Shown here: positions 60,876 through 64,000 of the stretch, in pieces | How positions within the stretch are numbered: position 1 is the stretch's first letter | Layout of the letters: each line of letters starts with the position of its first letter | Source: a bacterium | Lineage (GTDB): Bacteria; Patescibacteriota; Saccharimonadia; Saccharimonadales; Saccharimonadaceae | Assembly (NCBI GenBank): GCA_030530825.1 | Contig: JAUMUF010000001.1 | Coordinates: 1 to 64,000, forward strand | DNA length: 64,000 nucleotides | Reading direction: 5' to 3' | The notes under the pieces: model-generated | Told to the model about the DNA's origin: nothing | Seen by the model: the letters and a program-made list of their open reading frames with translations, nothing else | Database searches by the model: none | Made by a program: the position numbers and the translations under genes

Positions 60876-62645
60876 ATGACTTTAATTACTAACGATATAC
60901 AGGAAAGATTATCTAAGCTCCTTGTTGAAGAGGGGCTGCTTCGCGCTGAGGTTGTAACTGAATCGTTGGAAAAGTCGCGCCAACTAGAAAAAACTTTTAT
61001 AGCTTATCTTCTTGAAAATAAAATTCTTGACAATGAGGTTATTGTTCATGCAATTTCTTATGTTTCTGGAATTCCTTATGTTAATCTCGAAAATACGACT
61101 ATCCCACAAGATATTTTAGATTTGGTGACTTTGGAGGTCGCTGAGCGAAATATGGCAGTGCCGATCGCTGAAGTTCAAGGGCGTCTTGCGGTGGCGATGC
61201 TTGATGCTACCAATATTCAGGCTGTTGATTATTTGACTACGCTTGTTGGCAGGTCGCTGAAAGTCTTTATGGCGAGTGAAAATTCTATTCGTCATATTTT
61301 AGGGCAATACAAAACAGACCTCTCTGGTGTTGACCAGATTGCGGATAAGATTGATCAGCAGGAATCTGTAGCGGAGCAGGCTAAAAGAAGCGTTCAGACA
61401 ATTGTTGAAGATAGCCCGATTTCCAAGGCTCTTAACACTATTTTGGAATATGCAGTTCGCGCAAAGGCTTCCGATATTCATATCGAACCATTAGAGAAAT
61501 CGCTCAAAATTCGTTGTCGTATTGATGGCGTCCTTCGAGAAATTATGAATTTGCCTAAGTCTATCGAGCCGGCTCTTGTCTCTCGAATCAAGATTTTGTC
61601 CAATCTCAAAATTGACGAACACCGCGTGCCTCAAGATGGTCAATTTGCTGTTGCGGTTTCGAATAAAGAAGTCGACCTTCGTATTGCGATTTCTCCAGTA
61701 GTCTGGGGTGAGCAAGTGGTGATTCGTCTTTTGGACAAGACTGGTAACTCTTTTGACTTAGAGGAGATGGGCTATGCAGGTCGCGCGCTTCGCTCTATTA
61801 GAAAGGGCATTGCTGCGCCTAACGGAATGGTTTTGACATCTGGTCCAACAGGTAGCGGTAAGTCGACTTCGCTTTATGCTTTGATTAAAGAGATTAAGGA
61901 CGATAGCATCAATATTATTACGCTTGAAGATCCAGTTGAGTATAAGATGGATGGTGTTAATCAGATTCAGGTTAATGCAGAAGTTGGGCTAACTTTTTCT
62001 GCTGGGCTCCGCTCGATCTTGCGTCTTGACCCAGATGTGGTGATGGTCGGAGAAATTCGTGACGGCGAAACCGCCAATCTTGGCGTTCAGGCCGCACTTA
62101 CCGGTCACCTTGTGTTCTCGACGCTTCACACCAACTCGGCGGCGGGAATTTTGCCTCGCCTCATTGATATGGGGATTGAGCCGTTTTTGATTGCTTCAAC
62201 CGTTAACACTATCATCGGTCAGCGTCTTGTGAGAAGGGTGGCGCCACAGCGCAACACCTATCAGTCGAGTCCAATGGAAACGCAAAGTATTATGGAAACA
62301 GTTGGTCATCTTCTACCTAAAACTCCAGAAGAAGTGGAAAAAGTTTCCGCAGACCTTGGGTATAAAAATCTGCCTCTCGCAGGTCAGGAGTCTTACACTT
62401 TGGTCAAAGGTAGAGATACGCCTCAAACACCAAATGGCTATCTGGGGCGCGCTGGAATATATGAAGTCATGGATGTGAGTGAAAATATCAAGAACTTAAT
62501 CATTAAACGCGCACCAGCTCATGAAGTTCAGAAGGTTGCTATGGCGGAAGGCATGATCACGATGCGCCAAGATGGTTATCTCAAAGCGCTAACTGGAATT
62601 ACGACAATTGAAGAAGTTAATCGCGTCGCCTCGGACGTCGCATAA
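60876..62645 (+). CDS. pilB: PilB, pilus extension ATPase
   Basis: A hexameric GspE/PilB ATPase that drives pilin assembly. N-terminal T2SSE_N domains (about 1-150) precede the motor with GPTGSGKSTSLYAL (Walker A), the Asp box, Walker B LRLDPDVVMVGEIRD and the His box TGHLVFSTLHTNSA. The tetra-cysteine zinc knuckle found in many homologues after QRLVRR is missing (APQRNTYQSS). The 589-aa length is normal. pilT and pilC follow. Confidence 0.96.
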   Translation: MTLITNDIQERLSKLLVEEGLLRAEVVTESLEKSRQLEKTFIAYLLENKILDNEVIVHAISYVSGIPYVNLENTTIPQDILDLVTLEVAERNMAVPIAEVQGRLAVAMLDATNIQAVDYLTTLVGRSLKVFMASENSIRHILGQYKTDLSGVDQIADKIDQQESVAEQAKRSVQTIVEDSPISKALNTILEYAVRAKASDIHIEPLEKSLKIRCRIDGVLREIMNLPKSIEPALVSRIKILSNLKIDEHRVPQDGQFAVAVSNKEVDLRIAISPVVWGEQVVIRLLDKTGNSFDLEEMGYAGRALRSIRKGIAAPNGMVLTSGPTGSGKSTSLYALIKEIKDDSINIITLEDPVEYKMDGVNQIQVNAEVGLTFSAGLRSILRLDPDVVMVGEIRDGETANLGVQAALTGHLVFSTLHTNSAAGILPRLIDMGIEPFLIASTVNTIIGQRLVRRVAPQRNTYQSSPMETQSIMETVGHLLPKTPEEVEKVSADLGYKNLPLAGQESYTLVKGRDTPQTPNGYLGRAGIYEVMDVSENIKNLIIKRAPAHEVQKVAMAEGMITMRQDGYLKALTGITTIEEVNRVASDVA

Positions 62646-62659
62646 TAAAAGGGAGAAAT

Positions 62660-63727
62660 ATGAATCAAGAACTCAGAATCGAAATTTTGCTCGAAGAAAT
62701 CGTTCGCAAGAATGCTAGCGATCTTCATCTTCAAGTGGGGCTGCCACCAATGATGCGCCTTGATGGTGCCTTGGTGCCGTTTTCTAACTATCCACCGCTT
62801 AATCCGCAGGCGGTCGAAAAATTGGTTTTTGCGATTTTAGATGAAGACCAAAAGAAAATTTTGCTTAAAGATAAAGAGTTTGACTTCTCGTTTGCGTTTG
62901 GTGATCTTGGTCGTTTCCGCGTTAACGCGTTTCATGAGCGGGGAAATATGGCCGCTTCTCTTCGACTAATCCCTAATAATATTAAATCTATTCACGAACT
63001 CGGAATGCCGCCAGTGGTTTCTTCCTTTGCTGAATTTCCGCGCGGTCTTGTTCTTGTAACTGGCCCAACGGGTAGCGGTAAGTCTACAACCCTTGCGGCT
63101 TTAGTTGATAAAATCAATAGCGAGAAGGCCAAACATATAATCACTATTGAAGATCCGATTGAATTTACGCACAAATCCAAGCGCTCGGCCATTGTCCAGC
63201 GTGAGGTTCATTATGATACCTATTCTTTTTCTGCGGCGCTAAGAAGTTCTCTTCGTCAAGATCCGGATGTGGTTTTAATTGGTGAGATGCGTGACCTTGA
63301 GACGATTTCTGCAGCGATTACAATCGCAGAAACTGGCCACTTGGTTTTCGGAACACTTCACACCAACTCGGCGGCACAATCTATTGATCGTATTATTGAC
63401 GTCTTTCCACCGCATCAGCAGCCTCAAGTTCGCTCACAGTTGGCTAATATCATCCAAGGAATTTGCGCCCAAAGGCTCGTCCCAGCAATTGGCGGTGGTC
63501 GAGTTGTGGCTGCGGAAGTTTTGGTCGCCAACCCGGCTGTTCGAAATATTATTCGAGAGGGTAAAACTCATCAGTTGGATGCGGTTATTCAGACTGGAGC
63601 AGATCAGGGTATGCAGACGATGGATAGGACTTTGGTGAAACTTGTTCAATCTGGTGTAATTACATACGATGATGCGCGAGAATATGCAGTTGATCTAATA
63701 GAATTTGAAAGATTAATGAGAGGTTAA
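62660..63727 (+). CDS. pilT: PilT, pilus retraction ATPase
   Basis: PilT disassembles pilin during retraction, powering twitching and DNA uptake. Seen: DLHLQVGLPPMMRLDGAL, LVTGPTGSGKSTTLAALVD (Walker A), SLRQDPDVVLIGEMRDLET (Walker B), TGHLVFGTLHTNSAAQSIDR and the final ARE YAVDL region. The 355-aa length is typical. GGGAGAAA lies 6 nt before ATG. Confidence 0.97.
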   Translation: MNQELRIEILLEEIVRKNASDLHLQVGLPPMMRLDGALVPFSNYPPLNPQAVEKLVFAILDEDQKKILLKDKEFDFSFAFGDLGRFRVNAFHERGNMAASLRLIPNNIKSIHELGMPPVVSSFAEFPRGLVLVTGPTGSGKSTTLAALVDKINSEKAKHIITIEDPIEFTHKSKRSAIVQREVHYDTYSFSAALRSSLRQDPDVVLIGEMRDLETISAAITIAETGHLVFGTLHTNSAAQSIDRIIDVFPPHQQPQVRSQLANIIQGICAQRLVPAIGGGRVVAAEVLVANPAVRNIIREGKTHQLDAVIQTGADQGMQTMDRTLVKLVQSGVITYDDAREYAVDLIEFERLMRG

Positions 63728-63728
63728 A

Positions 63729-64000
63729 ATGAAGAAATTTTCTTACGAAGCCAGAGATAAGGCTACTGGAAAAATCGAAAAGGCTGAGATCCAAGCAGAA
63801 ACAGAGATGGCGGCAGGACGATTGCTCCTTGAGCGCGGTCTTGTGCCTATTAAGGACCTGAAAGAAGCAGGTCAAGGCTCGACCTTAGAGAGACTTACCA
63901 CTCGAATTACTTCCAAAGACAAAATTGTCTTCACTCGTCAGTTTGCGACATTGATTGGTGCAGGTTTGCCTTTGGCTCAAGCGCTCCGAACTGTTGCAGA
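63729..64000 (+). CDS. pilC: PilC, pilus platform protein (5' part, cut by window end)
   Basis: ATG 63729 starts one base after the pilT stop. The visible 90 residues (KKFSYEARDKATGKIEKAEI ... ASKDKIVFTRQFATLIGAGLPLAQAL type pattern, with ITSKDKIVFTRQFATLIGAG seen) match the N-terminal T2SF domain of PilC/GspF inner-membrane proteins. It is truncated only by the window edge. Confidence 0.93.
   Translation, partial: MKKFSYEARDKATGKIEKAEIQAETEMAAGRLLLERGLVPIKDLKEAGQGSTLERLTTRITSKDKIVFTRQFATLIGAGLPLAQALRTVA

Overview
The window looks like a chromosomal segment of a low-GC Patescibacteria/CPR bacterium, most likely Candidatus Saccharibacteria (TM7). This is an inference from gene content: a reduced MurE-type ligase, FemX, a polA-transglutaminase-dut cluster, a pilMNO-pilB-pilT-pilC type IV pilus operon with no secretin gene in view, surface proteins with sortase-like tails, and standard TGA stops (so not the recoded Gracilibacteria/SR1 code). 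There is no rRNA, CRISPR array or complete prophage.

Positions 1-8.9 kb form an accessory region. It holds a DUF2806-like gene, an Rpn-type nuclease/transposase, a frameshifted serine recombinase, a minus-strand operon of tiny cysteine-rich and zinc-ribbon proteins around a large CFI-box protein, and several unknown genes behind long structured leaders or related promoters. These genes mostly use Shine-Dalgarno sites. Two 28-bp dyads with AA/TT centres lie between the recombinase and the cysteine-rich operon.

From 8.9 kb on, mainly housekeeping genes alternate with surface genes. Region by region: HIT protein and RlmH (8.9-10.9 kb); an adhesin-like wall protein (11-12.6 kb); a MacB-type ABC exporter (13.3-15.3 kb); tRNA-Ser(GCU), MurE-like ligase, tRNA-Ser(GGA) and ValRS (16-22.4 kb); FemX and TsaD (22.9-25.8 kb); bS20, a degenerate DHH protein, TruB, uS15 and ArgRS (27-33 kb); PolA, a transglutaminase-like protein, dUTPase and Orn (34.9-40.4 kb); DnaG-sigma70, MutM-HolA and FtsK (42.4-50.4 kb); HU, bS6-SSB-bS18, EF-P, a beta-lactamase-fold protein and TlyA (51-55.8 kb); YchF and the pilus operon (56.8-64 kb). 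At least eighteen leading genes have a -10 box exactly 6 or 7 nt before ATG, which indicates widespread leaderless transcription.

The strongest novelty candidates are: (i) a structured element repeated three times with a covarying outer stem; (ii) the cysteine-rich mini-protein operon with its recombinase and dyads; (iii) a T15 tract filling the spacer of a surface-protein promoter, a probable phase-variation switch; (iv) three surface proteins sharing an APNTGF tail and near-identical promoters, one of them decayed; (v) a primase whose four zinc ligands are all replaced; and (vi) a CCTCC/GGAGG switch-like leader at 914-1260.
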